Below the pieces are notes generated by a model that had not been told where the DNA came from, ran no database searches, and saw only the letters and a list, made by a program, of their open reading frames with translations. The translations under genes and the position numbers were made by a program. 64,000 bases of DNA. Source: Azospirillum ramasamyi (GTDB lineage Bacteria; Pseudomonadota; Alphaproteobacteria; Azospirillales; Azospirillaceae). The stretch covers positions 337,001-401,000 of the forward strand of contig NZ_CP029830.1 in NCBI RefSeq assembly GCF_003233655.1. Reading direction: 5' to 3'. The number at the start of each line of letters is the position of its first letter. The first letter of the stretch is position 1. Positions 36,175-44,238 of the stretch are shown in pieces.

Positions 36175-36750
36175 TCACATGGGCTCTCCAAGCGGAATGA
36201 TGCAGCGAAGCCGGTCCGGCTCGGCGGCGAGGCGGATGGCGTGAAGCGCGTCGAACTCCATGCGGGCGATGCGCCACCCCTCCCCGGTCCTGCGGCAGGT
36301 CTGCCGGACCGAACCGGTCAGCAGGACCACCTGGCCGTCGCCCTCGCGGATCCCCACCTCGAGCAGCCGCCAGCGCACGTCCGCTCCGTCCAGATGAGCC
36401 CCGGCCTCATGACCGGCGTCATGAAAGGAGAAGGAGGGGCTGCCGTAATGGTGGGCGGTGAAAAGCCAGGGACTCTCGGCGAAGAAATCCTCGATGGCCA
36501 TCCGCCCGTGCAGCGTTCCGCCGAAGCGGCCGCCATGCCATTCCGCATCCTGGGTGAAGCAGGAGGCCTGCATGCGGGCCGCGGCGCGGACCACGGCGGG
36601 GGACTGCTTCGTCCGCCCGGCCGTGTATTTGCGGTCCGCCGCCGCGGCGTAGAGCTGCATCAGCTCGGCGATCTCGGCCCGCGCTTCGAGTTGGGCGAGA
36701 CGCCGCTCCAGGCTGGTGGCCTCCTGGCCGTCGATCCCGCCCGGATTCAC
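36175..36750 (-). CDS. NTF2/SnoaL-like protein, possible oxygenase beta-type subunit
   Basis: A 191-residue protein with the NTF2-like alpha+beta cone pattern: a helical start (LERRLAQLEARAEIAELMQLYAAAADRKY), CFTQDAEWHGGRFGGTLHGRMAIEDFF, and strands WLFTAHHYGSPSFSF and WRLLEVGIREGDGQVVLLTGSV. Small subunits of Rieske oxygenases have this fold, so it may be a non-catalytic partner of the oxygenase, but the SnoaL-like version is also used by isomerases and hydrolases. The start is GTG 36750, overlapping the preceding cupin stop (GTGA), which supports translational coupling. Confidence 0.7.
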   Translation of the reverse strand: MNPGGIDGQEATSLERRLAQLEARAEIAELMQLYAAAADRKYTAGRTKQSPAVVRAAARMQASCFTQDAEWHGGRFGGTLHGRMAIEDFFAESPWLFTAHHYGSPSFSFHDAGHEAGAHLDGADVRWRLLEVGIREGDGQVVLLTGSVRQTCRRTGEGWRIARMEFDALHAIRLAAEPDRLRCIIPLGEPM

Positions 36751-37046
36751 TTTGCCCGGACCCGGTAGATCAGGGAGGGAGCCTGGACCTCCAGGCGGTG
36801 CGGAACGTCGGCCGGGATCAGCACGCCCTGCCCGGCCTTGAGGTCGTGGGCCTCCTCGGGGCAGACGAGGCGGACGCGGCCGTCCAGGACGGCCAGCATC
36901 TCCTCCGGCCCGCTGGTTTCGGCGACGTCGGCTTCGAGCCGGATCATCTCGATGTCCAGGCTGGCGCCGCTGGTCTGGAACGGGGCGCTCCCCATGCCGC
37001 TGTCATGGACGGCGCAGTTCGGGGCGGAAATGGTCGGCGCGCTCAT
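36747..37046 (-). CDS. Small cupin-domain protein (second of two)
   Basis: A 99-residue single-domain cupin. The two cupin motifs are seen as ADVAETSGPEEMLAVLDGRVRLV and GQGVLIPADVPHRLEVQAPS. The first motif lacks the usual H-x-H, having only acidic residues there, while the second keeps the His of P-x-x-V-P-H. It may thus bind metal weakly or not at all. It starts at 37046, overlapping the stop of the other cupin gene. Its role in the oxygenase pathway is unknown. Confidence 0.75.
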   Translation of the reverse strand: MSAPTISAPNCAVHDSGMGSAPFQTSGASLDIEMIRLEADVAETSGPEEMLAVLDGRVRLVCPEEAHDLKAGQGVLIPADVPHRLEVQAPSLIYRVRAK

Positions 37047-37456
37047 TTGCTGTCCCCGGTCGGGTAGTAGACCTTGGCGTTGTCGCGGCTGCCGTATTCG
37101 GCGCGCGGCGGCGTGACGACGTTCAGGCGCAGGCACATGCCCTCGGCGTCGTAGCGGTTGAAGCCCGAATGCGGCTGGTCCGCCGGCATCACCATGACGC
37201 GGCCTTCCTCAAGCTCCACCGCGCCGTCTGGAGCCTCGACGCTCCAGCCGAGGTTGACGGTGCAGCCGCCGCGGATCTGGAGCGTCGCCTCCTCGCCGTG
37301 GGAATGGGCCTTGGCGGCGATGCCCGGCCCTCCCGGCTGGCGGAAATTGACCACGCCGACGCTGAGCGCCTCGCCGACCACGGCCTGCATGTACAGGCCG
37401 CCGGACACGACTTCGTTCAGATTCTCCGTGAAGGAGAAGACTTGGCATCGCTGCAT
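37043..37456 (-). CDS. Cupin-domain protein (first of two)
   Basis: A 137-residue cupin. Motif 1 is AKAHSHGEEATLQIRGG, with H-x-H-x-x-E-x5-G close to the metal-binding consensus, and motif 2 is MVMPADQPHSGFN with the third His. It is a likely metal-dependent dioxygenase, isomerase or hydrolase-like small protein. GGAGGATCCGTC precedes ATG 37456. It sits between the unknown small protein and the second cupin in the oxygenase operon. No substrate can be assigned. Confidence 0.8.
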   Translation of the reverse strand: MQRCQVFSFTENLNEVVSGGLYMQAVVGEALSVGVVNFRQPGGPGIAAKAHSHGEEATLQIRGGCTVNLGWSVEAPDGAVELEEGRVMVMPADQPHSGFNRYDAEGMCLRLNVVTPPRAEYGSRDNAKVYYPTGDSK

Positions 37457-37469
37457 GACGGATCCTCCT

Positions 37470-37820
37470 TCAGATGGCGGGGCGCAGGCGGTGCTTTTCG
37501 TCGGCGACGAACCGCTTGGTGTCATAGCCGTCCACCACCTCGACCTCGGGGTTGTAGGACTCGATGGCCGGGGCGCATTCCGCCAGCGACAGCAGCAGGT
37601 GGAAGAGGTTCAGGGTCTTTTCGTCATAGCCGCCCTCCGCCGTCCGGTTGGCGTCGATGTAGGCGCAGATCGCCTCCACCTCGGGCAGCATCGCGGCGCC
37701 GAAGGCGCTGATGTCGGCGAAGGGCAGCGAGACGCGGCGGTGGTTGCGCTCGGTCTCGGTGGCCAGGCACCAGGCGTTCCAGGCTTCGAGATGGGCGAAT
37801 TTTTCGGGGAGCATGGTCAT
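37470..37820 (-). CDS. Hypothetical protein of the oxygenase operon
   Basis: A 116-residue protein starting MTMLPEKFAHLEAWNAWCLATE. I do not recognise a family. It is mainly helical in appearance, with an N-terminal Trp-rich segment (LEAWNAWCLATETERNHRR) and a C-terminal conserved-looking end, GYDTKRFVADEKHRLRPAI. It starts nine bases after the oxygenase stop, with GAGGACCAAC before ATG 37820, so it is surely translated with the oxygenase. A small accessory or activating subunit is plausible. It could be a specific marker of this operon type. Confidence 0.7.
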   Translation of the reverse strand: MTMLPEKFAHLEAWNAWCLATETERNHRRVSLPFADISAFGAAMLPEVEAICAYIDANRTAEGGYDEKTLNLFHLLLSLAECAPAIESYNPEVEVVDGYDTKRFVADEKHRLRPAI

Positions 37821-37828
37821 GTTGGTCC

Positions 37829-39124
37829 TCACTCGGCGGCTTGCAGCTGGCTGTCGCGGCGCAGGCCTTCCTCGATGATGCGGTCGACGACGACGGCCTG
37901 ATGGCGGACCATCAGCTCGAAGTCCTGGATGATCATCTCGGACTTGGCGCCGGTTTCGGCGGCGGTCTGGGTCGTCTCCAGCGTGCTGAGGTCTTCCAGC
38001 AGCACGTCGCGCAGCGCCGTCTTCATGTATTCCTGATAGAAGCGGCCGCCGGCGGTCTTCATCTCCGGATAGTAGACGCGCACCTCGAACAGGGTCTTGT
38101 TGTGCGCCACCGGGCGGAAATTGTAGGCCTGGAAGTAGTTCGGGCGGCAGGACAGGTAGAAGTCCGGGAACACCACGTTGATGTCGAACGCCCAGTTCGG
38201 CGCCTTCGTCCAGTTCAGCAGCTCCGGCAGGACCACGTCGGAGAAGTCGAGCTTGGTGCCGCCGGCCGACACCTTCAGCGCCTTCTTGGCGATCTGGCGG
38301 CCGGTTTCCTGCTGCTGCGAGACGACCGAGCTGGCGCTGCTGGCGTCGGTGCCGGCCTGCGGGTTGCCGTAGACGGTGTTCGGGTTGCCGGCGATCGACA
38401 GGCGGCGGTGGTATTCGCCGCACAGCGCGTCGATCGGGTGCAGGATGCCCTCCTCGTCGAGGTCCAACGAGTCCGCGATGGAACGGCCGTGCAGGTAGGC
38501 GACGTGGTAGGTCTCCTGGAAGGCGTCGAGGGCGACCTTCCAGTTGCAGTTCACCACGGTGTTCCAGGCGAAGCACGCGGTGAAACGCTCGAAGGGATAG
38601 CCCTCCATCCCCGCGAACATCGGCTCCATGAAGTCCTTGAGGGAGACCGACGGGTTGGGATCGAGGTTGATGAAGATGAAGCCGTTCCAGGTGTCCACCG
38701 ACACCGGCGTCAGGCCGTTGCACTTCTTGTCGAAGTCCATGAAGTGCTTTTCGGAGGGCACGCCGGTCAGGCTGCCGTCGAGGTCGTAGGCCCAGCCGTG
38801 GAACTTGCAGAAGAATTTGCGGGTCGTGCCGGCCGGCTCATAGGCCACCCGGTTCAGGCGGTGCGAGCAGACGTTGTGGAAGGCGCGCACCTGCTTGGAA
38901 CGGTCACGGCAGACGATGATCGAGGCGTCGCACGCCGCGATCTCCCGCACGAAATAGTCGCCGGTCTTCGGAATTTCCTCGACGCGGCCGACATGCAGCC
39001 AGGTCTTCTTGAACAGATACTTCTTTTCCAGCTCATAGAAGGCCGGGTCGATGTAGGGGCCGATGGGGATGTTTCCCCGGCCGAGTTCCGGATAACGATC
39101 GTGCAGTGTGGGAGTCTGAGACAT
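37829..39124 (-). CDS. Rieske non-heme iron aromatic-ring-hydroxylating oxygenase, alpha subunit
   Basis: A 431-residue oxygenase. The N-terminal Rieske domain has NVCSHRLNRV and FFCKFHGWAYD (C-x-H...C-x-x-H, about residues 85-110). The catalytic domain has DAFQETYHVAYLHG, carrying the two His ligands of the mononuclear iron and the bridging Asp. It uses O2 and electrons from the ferredoxin to dihydroxylate or demethylate a ring. Catechol genes adjoin, so the product may be catechol or a precursor, by inference. It is the first gene of its operon, 11 bases downstream of a GntR-type operator at 39135-39159. The substrate is not identifiable by eye. Confidence 0.92.
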   Translation of the reverse strand: MSQTPTLHDRYPELGRGNIPIGPYIDPAFYELEKKYLFKKTWLHVGRVEEIPKTGDYFVREIAACDASIIVCRDRSKQVRAFHNVCSHRLNRVAYEPAGTTRKFFCKFHGWAYDLDGSLTGVPSEKHFMDFDKKCNGLTPVSVDTWNGFIFINLDPNPSVSLKDFMEPMFAGMEGYPFERFTACFAWNTVVNCNWKVALDAFQETYHVAYLHGRSIADSLDLDEEGILHPIDALCGEYHRRLSIAGNPNTVYGNPQAGTDASSASSVVSQQQETGRQIAKKALKVSAGGTKLDFSDVVLPELLNWTKAPNWAFDINVVFPDFYLSCRPNYFQAYNFRPVAHNKTLFEVRVYYPEMKTAGGRFYQEYMKTALRDVLLEDLSTLETTQTAAETGAKSEMIIQDFELMVRHQAVVVDRIIEEGLRRDSQLQAAE

Positions 39125-39134
39125 GATCCGTCCT

Positions 39135-39159
39135 TAAATCGTATACCGTATACGTTTTG
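39135..39159. promoter_or_regulatory. GntR-type operator before the oxygenase operon
   Basis: The right arm ATACGTTTTG (39150-39159) is identical to the one at 40501-40510, the spacer is 5 bases, and the left arm TAAATCGTAT (39135-39144) has two changes from CAAAACGTAT. It lies just upstream of the oxygenase start, a position fitting repression. Confidence 0.7.
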
Positions 39160-39231
39160 TTTGGGCGCACGAACCCCGGTGCGCCGGGTTCTTCGGGTTG
39201 CACGCCGCTTTGCCGGCGCCGCGACCGACGA

Positions 39232-40455
39232 TCAGACGAGCGTCTTCAGCGGCACGGCCGGATCGGCCAGCTTGTCGAGGTCCGGGGTGGCGCGGCTTTC
39301 CACCAGCTTTTCGAGAAAGCGGCGGTCGCGGCCGTTGTCGATCAGAACCCCGCCGGCGATCGCCCCGTCCACCAGCCAGTAGAGGCTGGAGCCCGGGGTA
39401 CCGACCGCGCCACGGGCGACGGTCGCGGCGCCGTCACGCCTCAGGCCCACCACCTGGATGTTCCGCCCGAACTGGTCGGTCCACATCCAGGGCGTTTCCG
39501 CATGCGGCGTGTCCTGCCCGCAGATGGTCCGGGCGATGGCGCGCGGCTGCCGATCGGCGTTGCGCCAGGTCTCCAGCCGGATGTGGTCGCCGTAGAGCGC
39601 GTTCCAGCTTTCCGCCACGTCGCCGCAGGCGTAGACGCCGTCCAGGCCGGGCACCCGCCCCAGCGCATCGGTCAGGATGCCGCCGGTCCGGCCGCGCGCC
39701 TCGTCCGGGACCAGCCCGGAATTCGGCACCATGCCGACGGCGGAGAGGACGATGTCCGCCGCGACGGACAAGCCCGGCCCCTCGACCACATAGCCTTCGC
39801 CCTCGCGGCGGACGCCGGTCACCTGGGCGCCGGTGCGCAGATCGACCCCGGCGTCACGGTGAAGCCCGGCCAGCCAGTCCGACACCGGCGGCGGCAGGAT
39901 CCGTGCCATCACGCCGGTCCCGGCCTCGATGACGCAGACGCTCTTGCCGAGGGAGGCGGCGGTGGCCGCCACCTCCATGCCGATCACGCCGCCGCCGATG
40001 ACGGCGATGCGCCCGGCCAGTTCCAGCGCCGCGCGCAGCTTGCGGCTGTCGTCCAGCGTGCGCAGGCTGACGCAGAACTCGCCGCCGGGCAGCGGCAACG
40101 GGCGGGCGACGCCGCCGGTCGCCAGGATCAGGCTGTCATAGGCGAGGCGGCGCCCCGACGCGAGGGTGGCCACGCGGGCCGCATGGTCGATCCCGGCCAC
40201 GGCATCGCCCAACACCACCTCGAGCCCCTCCTTCCGCCAGTCCGGGGCCGGATGCAAGTAAAGGCTATCTTCACCCGCCGCCCCTTTCAGCACGGCCTTG
40301 GACAGCGGAGGACGCTCGTAAGGAAGGTGGGCCTCATCGCCCACCATGACGATCCGGCCGGCAAAGCCCTGCGCCGCCAACTCTTGCGCCGCCCTGCCGC
40401 CCGCCTGGCCCGCCCCTACGATCAGTACGGTTTTGTTGTCTTCATGGAGGGTCAT
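39232..40455 (-). CDS. FAD-dependent ferredoxin reductase of the Rieske oxygenase system
   Basis: A 407-residue flavoprotein of the putidaredoxin-reductase class. TVLIVGAGQAGGRAAQEL is the FAD-binding loop, PYERPPLSKAVL is the family motif after it, SLILATGG follows, IAVIGGGVIGMEVAATA is the NAD-binding loop, and GVYACGDVAE the FAD-binding G-D. It should transfer electrons from NADH to the Rieske ferredoxin at 35499. The start at 40455 gives MTLHEDNKTV. It is transcribed divergently from the catechol dioxygenase gene across the operator at 40486-40510, about 110 bases from the oxygenase gene. Confidence 0.9.
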   Translation of the reverse strand: MTLHEDNKTVLIVGAGQAGGRAAQELAAQGFAGRIVMVGDEAHLPYERPPLSKAVLKGAAGEDSLYLHPAPDWRKEGLEVVLGDAVAGIDHAARVATLASGRRLAYDSLILATGGVARPLPLPGGEFCVSLRTLDDSRKLRAALELAGRIAVIGGGVIGMEVAATAASLGKSVCVIEAGTGVMARILPPPVSDWLAGLHRDAGVDLRTGAQVTGVRREGEGYVVEGPGLSVAADIVLSAVGMVPNSGLVPDEARGRTGGILTDALGRVPGLDGVYACGDVAESWNALYGDHIRLETWRNADRQPRAIARTICGQDTPHAETPWMWTDQFGRNIQVVGLRRDGAATVARGAVGTPGSSLYWLVDGAIAGGVLIDNGRDRRFLEKLVESRATPDLDKLADPAVPLKTLV

Positions 40456-40485
40456 CTTTTGTGCTCTCGCTGCGCTTGCCTCCTG

Positions 40486-40510
40486 CAAAACGTATGCAGT
40501 ATACGTTTTG
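40486..40510. promoter_or_regulatory. Perfect GntR-type palindromic operator
   Basis: CAAAACGTAT and ATACGTTTTG are exact reverse complements separated by 5 bases. It lies 31 bases before the reductase start and 210 bases before the catechol dioxygenase start. It is the best of four sites sharing the core GTATACGTT. Confidence 0.78.
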
Positions 40511-40719
40511 TGCGAGTCAACGACGTTATGTCCACAAAGCAATTGGGGACGTGCCCCGCCACCGGCGGCATCGTCGCCGCGGCCTTGATGCCGAAACGGC
40601 ATCACCTCGTCGCCAAACGGCAATGGCCAAAGGTGATCCGGGCCGATGATGATCCGGCAAACGGTTGGCTCGACCAACTTCGGCAGTTCCACAACATTCC
40701 GGGAGAGGAGCGCTCCACC

Positions 40720-41583
40720 ATGAGCAACGCAGCCACCAACGCCTTCACCGAAAGCGTCATCGCCGCCATGTCGCCCGATATGGACCCGCGTGCGCGGCTG
40801 GTCATGGGGTCGCTGATCCGGCACATCCACGACTTCGCCCGCGAGGTCAACCTGACCACCGAGGAGTGGCTGGCCGGTCTGGACCTGCTGATCCGCGCCG
40901 GCAAGATGTCGGACGACAAGCGCAACGAGATGATCCTGCTGAGCGACATCATCGGGCTGGAGAGCCTGGTCGACACGCTGGACCATCAGGCCGAGGACGG
41001 CGCCACCGAATCCGCCGTGCTCGGGCCGTTCTACCGCGAGGGCGCGCCGATCCTTCCCAACGGCGCGAGCATCGTGCAGGGCGGCGAGACCGGTCCGATG
41101 GCCCTGGTCCAGGGCGTCGTCACCGGTCCCGACGGGCGTCCGCTGGCCGGCGCCGTCGTGGACGTCTGGGAAACCTCGCCGAACGGCCTGTACGAGCAGC
41201 AGGATCCGGACCAGCCGGACATGAACCTGCGTGGCCGCTTCCAGACCGACGCCCAGGGGCGCTACGCCTTCCGCTGCGTGCGTCCGGTCAGCTACCCGAT
41301 CCCCTTCGACGGCCCGGCCGGCGACCTGCTGCAGCTGATGGGGCGCCATCCGTACCGTCCGGCGCACATCCACTTCATCGTGCATGCGCCGGGCTGCCGC
41401 AAGCTGGTCACGCAGATCTTCGACCGCGAGGACCGCTACTGCGCCGACGACGCGGTGTTCGCGGTGAAGGACTCGCTGAAGGTCGATTTCGTGCCGGCCC
41501 CCGCCGGTTCGGACGCCGATTTCCTCGTCGAGTACAACATCCAGCTCGCTTCCGACGCGGCGGACCTGCGCGCCGTCGCCTGA
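40720..41583 (+). CDS. catA: Catechol 1,2-dioxygenase (intradiol ring cleavage)
   Basis: A 287-residue intradiol dioxygenase. The iron ligands are recognisable: Tyr in NGLYEQQDPD, Tyr in VSYPIPFDG, and the His pair in RPAHIHFI. ESAVLGPFYREGAP and PLAGAVVDVWETSPNG are family blocks. It opens catechol to cis,cis-muconate with O2. The GPFYxEGAP version resembles hydroxyquinol and chlorocatechol enzymes more than classic CatA, so some activity on substituted catechols is possible; no dienelactone hydrolase or maleylacetate reductase gene is nearby, which favours unsubstituted catechol. GAGGAG precedes ATG 40720. It heads a co-directional run with the cycloisomerase. Confidence 0.85.
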   Translation: MSNAATNAFTESVIAAMSPDMDPRARLVMGSLIRHIHDFAREVNLTTEEWLAGLDLLIRAGKMSDDKRNEMILLSDIIGLESLVDTLDHQAEDGATESAVLGPFYREGAPILPNGASIVQGGETGPMALVQGVVTGPDGRPLAGAVVDVWETSPNGLYEQQDPDQPDMNLRGRFQTDAQGRYAFRCVRPVSYPIPFDGPAGDLLQLMGRHPYRPAHIHFIVHAPGCRKLVTQIFDREDRYCADDAVFAVKDSLKVDFVPAPAGSDADFLVEYNIQLASDAADLRAVA

Positions 41584-41646
41584 CGGTGAGCGGGTGCGGG
41601 AGGGAAGCGTCCCTCCCGCGCCCCACCCTTCCCCAGTCACGAAACC

Positions 41647-42813
41647 ATGCTTGAGACGATGAACACACACCAGGCCGGCGCCTCCTCGGCGAACGGGCTC
41701 GACATCGTCGAGATCCGCAGCCAGATCATCGACATCCCGACCGTGCGCCAGCACAAGCTGTCCTCGCTGTCGACGACGCAGCAGAACTACGTGCTGGTCC
41801 GCGTGCGGACGAGCAACGGCGTCGAGGGCATCGGCGAGGCCGCGACCCTGGGCGGACCGCGCTGGAGCGAGGAAAGCGTCGAGAGCATCAAGGCCACCGT
41901 CGACCGTTATCTGGCCCCCGCCGTCCTGGGCGAGCGCGCCGACCGCTTCGAGCATGTCGCCGCCCTGATGGACCGCGCCGCCAAGCGCAACACCGCGGCG
42001 AAGTCCGCCGTGGAAAGCGCGCTGTTCGACGCGGTGGGCAAGACGCTGGGCGTACCGGCCAGCACGCTGCTGGGCGGCGCGGTGCGGGACCGCATGCGGG
42101 TGTTCTGGACGCTCGCCTCCGGCGACGTCGGGCAGGAGATCGACGAGGCCGAGCAGAAGCTCGCCCAGCGCAAGCACAACGCCTTCAAGGTGAAGATCGG
42201 CGCGCAGGAGCCGGACGCCGACATGCGCCGCATGGAGCGCCTCGCCGCGGCGCTCGACGGCCGCGCCACGCTCATCGTCGATGCCAACCAGGCCTGGGAC
42301 GAGACCACCGCGGTGCGTTGCCTGGAACGGCTGCACGCCGTCGGCGTCACGCTGGTGGAACAGCCCCTGCCGGCATGGAACGTGGCGGGGATGGCGCGAC
42401 TGCGCGGCCGAGCCCAGGTTCCGCTGATGGCCGACGAGGCGATCTTCTCCGAGCACGACGCGCTGGCGGTGGGCGCCGCCGGGGCCGCCGACGTGGTGTC
42501 CCTGAAGCTGGTCAAGCACGGCGGCCTGCTCGGGACCAAGCGCGTCGCCGCGGTTGCCGAAGCGGCTGGGATCGGCCTCTACGGCGGCTGCCTGCTGGAA
42601 AGCTCGGTCGGCGCTGCAGCCCATCTCCAGGTCTTCGCGACGCTGCGCAATCTGGATTGGCATTGCGAACATTTCGGCCCGCAGATCCTGCGCGACGATC
42701 TTGTGACGGCCCCCATCGCCTACGACAATTTCGAGGTCCTGCTGCCGTCCGGCCCCGGCCTCGGCGTCGTGCTCGACGAGGAAAAGGTGCGGCACTACGC
42801 GCGCGAAGCCTGA
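41647..42813 (+). CDS. catB: Muconate cycloisomerase
   Basis: A 388-residue enolase-superfamily enzyme. KVKIG gives the catalytic Lys of the K-x-K motif, IVDANQAWD the first metal-ligand Asp, LVEQPLP the Glu, and MADEAIFSEHD the third acidic ligand. VSLKLVKHGG holds the second catalytic Lys. It converts cis,cis-muconate to muconolactone. Starts at 41647 or at ATG 41659 are both possible; the N-terminal MLETMNTHQAGASSANG is not conserved. It follows the dioxygenase gene by 63 bases. Confidence 0.88.
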   Translation: MLETMNTHQAGASSANGLDIVEIRSQIIDIPTVRQHKLSSLSTTQQNYVLVRVRTSNGVEGIGEAATLGGPRWSEESVESIKATVDRYLAPAVLGERADRFEHVAALMDRAAKRNTAAKSAVESALFDAVGKTLGVPASTLLGGAVRDRMRVFWTLASGDVGQEIDEAEQKLAQRKHNAFKVKIGAQEPDADMRRMERLAAALDGRATLIVDANQAWDETTAVRCLERLHAVGVTLVEQPLPAWNVAGMARLRGRAQVPLMADEAIFSEHDALAVGAAGAADVVSLKLVKHGGLLGTKRVAAVAEAAGIGLYGGCLLESSVGAAAHLQVFATLRNLDWHCEHFGPQILRDDLVTAPIAYDNFEVLLPSGPGLGVVLDEEKVRHYAREA

Positions 42814-42833
42814 GGCCCGGGAGGATCGGAGGC

Positions 42834-43781
42834 ATGAGCGATCAGGAGGGCCTGGGCCCCGGCAGCGTGCACGGCATGGACGTCCGCCGCCTGCGCTACT
42901 TCACGGCGGTGGCGGAGGAACTGCATTTCGGCCGCGCCGCGGAACGGCTGAACGTCGCGCAGGCGGCGCTCAGCCGGCAGATCGCTCACCTCGAAGGCGC
43001 CTTGGGCTGCGTCCTCTTCGACCGCACGCGCAACCAGATCAAGCTGACGGCGGCGGGGGAGGCCCTGCTGCCCCGCGCGCGGGACATCCTGCTCCGCTTC
43101 GAGGAGGCGGCGCGGGTGACACGGCGGGCGGCGGAGGGCAGCGTCGGCGTGCTGGAGATCGGCTTCGTCGGATCGGCGACCTACTCCATCCTGCCGGAGA
43201 TCCTGAAATTCTATCGCGCCGGGCATCCGCGCGTGGATCTTCTGCTGTACGCGATGAACACCAGCGAACTGCGCCACGCGCTGGTCGAGCGCCGGATCCA
43301 GGCCGCCTTCGCGCGGCCGGGCATCGACGACCCGGAAATCGTCAACGAATGCATCCAGCGTGAGCCGCTGATCGTCGCCTTGCCCGACGACGATCCGCTG
43401 GCGGCGGAAGCCAGCCTGACGCTGGAAGCGCTCGCCGGCCGTCCCTTCGTGCTCTATCCACGTCACCCACGGCCGAGCTTCGCCGACACGGTGCTGGCGA
43501 TCTGCCGCGAGCACGGCTTCTCCCCCCAGGTGACGCAGGAGGTCATGGACATCCAGACCGCCCTGGGGCTGATCGCCGTCGGGGTGGGGGTGTCGCTCCT
43601 GCCCGCCTCCATGGAGCGCTCGCACCGCCATGGCGTCGCCTACCGGCCGCTGCGGCCGCCGGCGCCGACCACCGAACTGTCCCTGAGCTACCGGCGCGAC
43701 AGCGGCGGCGACGTGCTGCGCGAGTTCCGCGCCACGGTCCGCCACTTCCTGAAAACCAACACCACCCACCCCGCCACATAA
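42834..43781 (+). CDS. LysR-family regulator, CatR/BenM-like
   Basis: A 315-residue LysR-type regulator. The HTH is FGRAAERLNVAQAALSRQIAHLEGALG (about residues 30-58), followed by the linker and an effector-binding domain beginning SVGVLEIGFVGSATYSILPEIL. BenM/CatR regulators respond to cis,cis-muconate, so it probably activates the cat genes. GGAGGATCGGAGGC precedes ATG 42834. Unusually it lies between catB and catC on the same strand, rather than divergent from catB. It may thus be controlled by the same promoter as its targets. Confidence 0.85.
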   Translation: MSDQEGLGPGSVHGMDVRRLRYFTAVAEELHFGRAAERLNVAQAALSRQIAHLEGALGCVLFDRTRNQIKLTAAGEALLPRARDILLRFEEAARVTRRAAEGSVGVLEIGFVGSATYSILPEILKFYRAGHPRVDLLLYAMNTSELRHALVERRIQAAFARPGIDDPEIVNECIQREPLIVALPDDDPLAAEASLTLEALAGRPFVLYPRHPRPSFADTVLAICREHGFSPQVTQEVMDIQTALGLIAVGVGVSLLPASMERSHRHGVAYRPLRPPAPTTELSLSYRRDSGGDVLREFRATVRHFLKTNTTHPAT

Positions 43782-43792
43782 GGAGACCGAGC

Positions 43793-44071
43793 ATGCTCTA
43801 CTGCGTGCACATGACCGTCAACGTCCCCCAGGGCATGGATCCCGAGCGTTTCGAGCGCCTGAAGGCCGAGGAGAAGGCGGTCGCCCAGGACCTGCAGCGC
43901 AGCGGGAAATGGCGCCATCTGTGGCGTGTCGCCGGTCAATACGCGAACATCAGCGTCTTCGACGTGGACAACCACGACGAGTTGCACGGCCTGCTGTCCA
44001 GCCTGCCGCTGTTCCCGTTCATGGATGTCACCGTGACGCCGCTCGCCCGCCATCCCTCGGCGATCGACTGA
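43793..44071 (+). CDS. catC: Muconolactone delta-isomerase
   Basis: A 92-residue protein with the family opening MLYCVHMTVNVPQGMDPERFERLKAEEKA, KWRHLWRVAGQYANISVFDV, and LPLFPFMDVTVTPLARHPS at the end. Length and sequence match muconolactone isomerases, which form decamers and move the double bond to give 3-oxoadipate enol-lactone. AAGGAGACCGAGC precedes ATG 43793. It follows the LysR gene by 11 bases. Confidence 0.93.
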   Translation: MLYCVHMTVNVPQGMDPERFERLKAEEKAVAQDLQRSGKWRHLWRVAGQYANISVFDVDNHDELHGLLSSLPLFPFMDVTVTPLARHPSAID

Positions 44072-44090
44072 CGCGAAGGCGCCTGATACC

Positions 44091-44125
44091 GGCGAAGGCT
44101 TGAGATGACCTTTCAAGCGTTCGCC
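44091..44125 (+). terminator. Hairpin after the catA-catC run
   Basis: GGCGAAGGCTTGA (44091-44103) pairs with TCAAGCGTTCGCC (44113-44125) with one mismatch around a 9-base loop, 20 bases past the catC stop. No T-run follows, so it is only a possible terminator. Confidence 0.4.
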
Positions 44126-44238
44126 GGCCGCCGCGACGGCGGCGGCGCGCGCCAATGGGCGCGGTAAAGCCTGCGTGGCGTTTGAACGCAATACGGCAGG
44201 TCGATTCATTGACCCGCCGGTATGATAGCTGGATTCCG

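Noticed and set aside
39232..42795. A minus-strand open frame of 1187 codons covering the reductase and the whole catA-catB region.
   Set aside because: Only the part up to 40455 has family motifs (FAD/NAD loops). The rest is antisense to catA and catB and is low-complexity; GC-rich codon use leaves antisense frames open.
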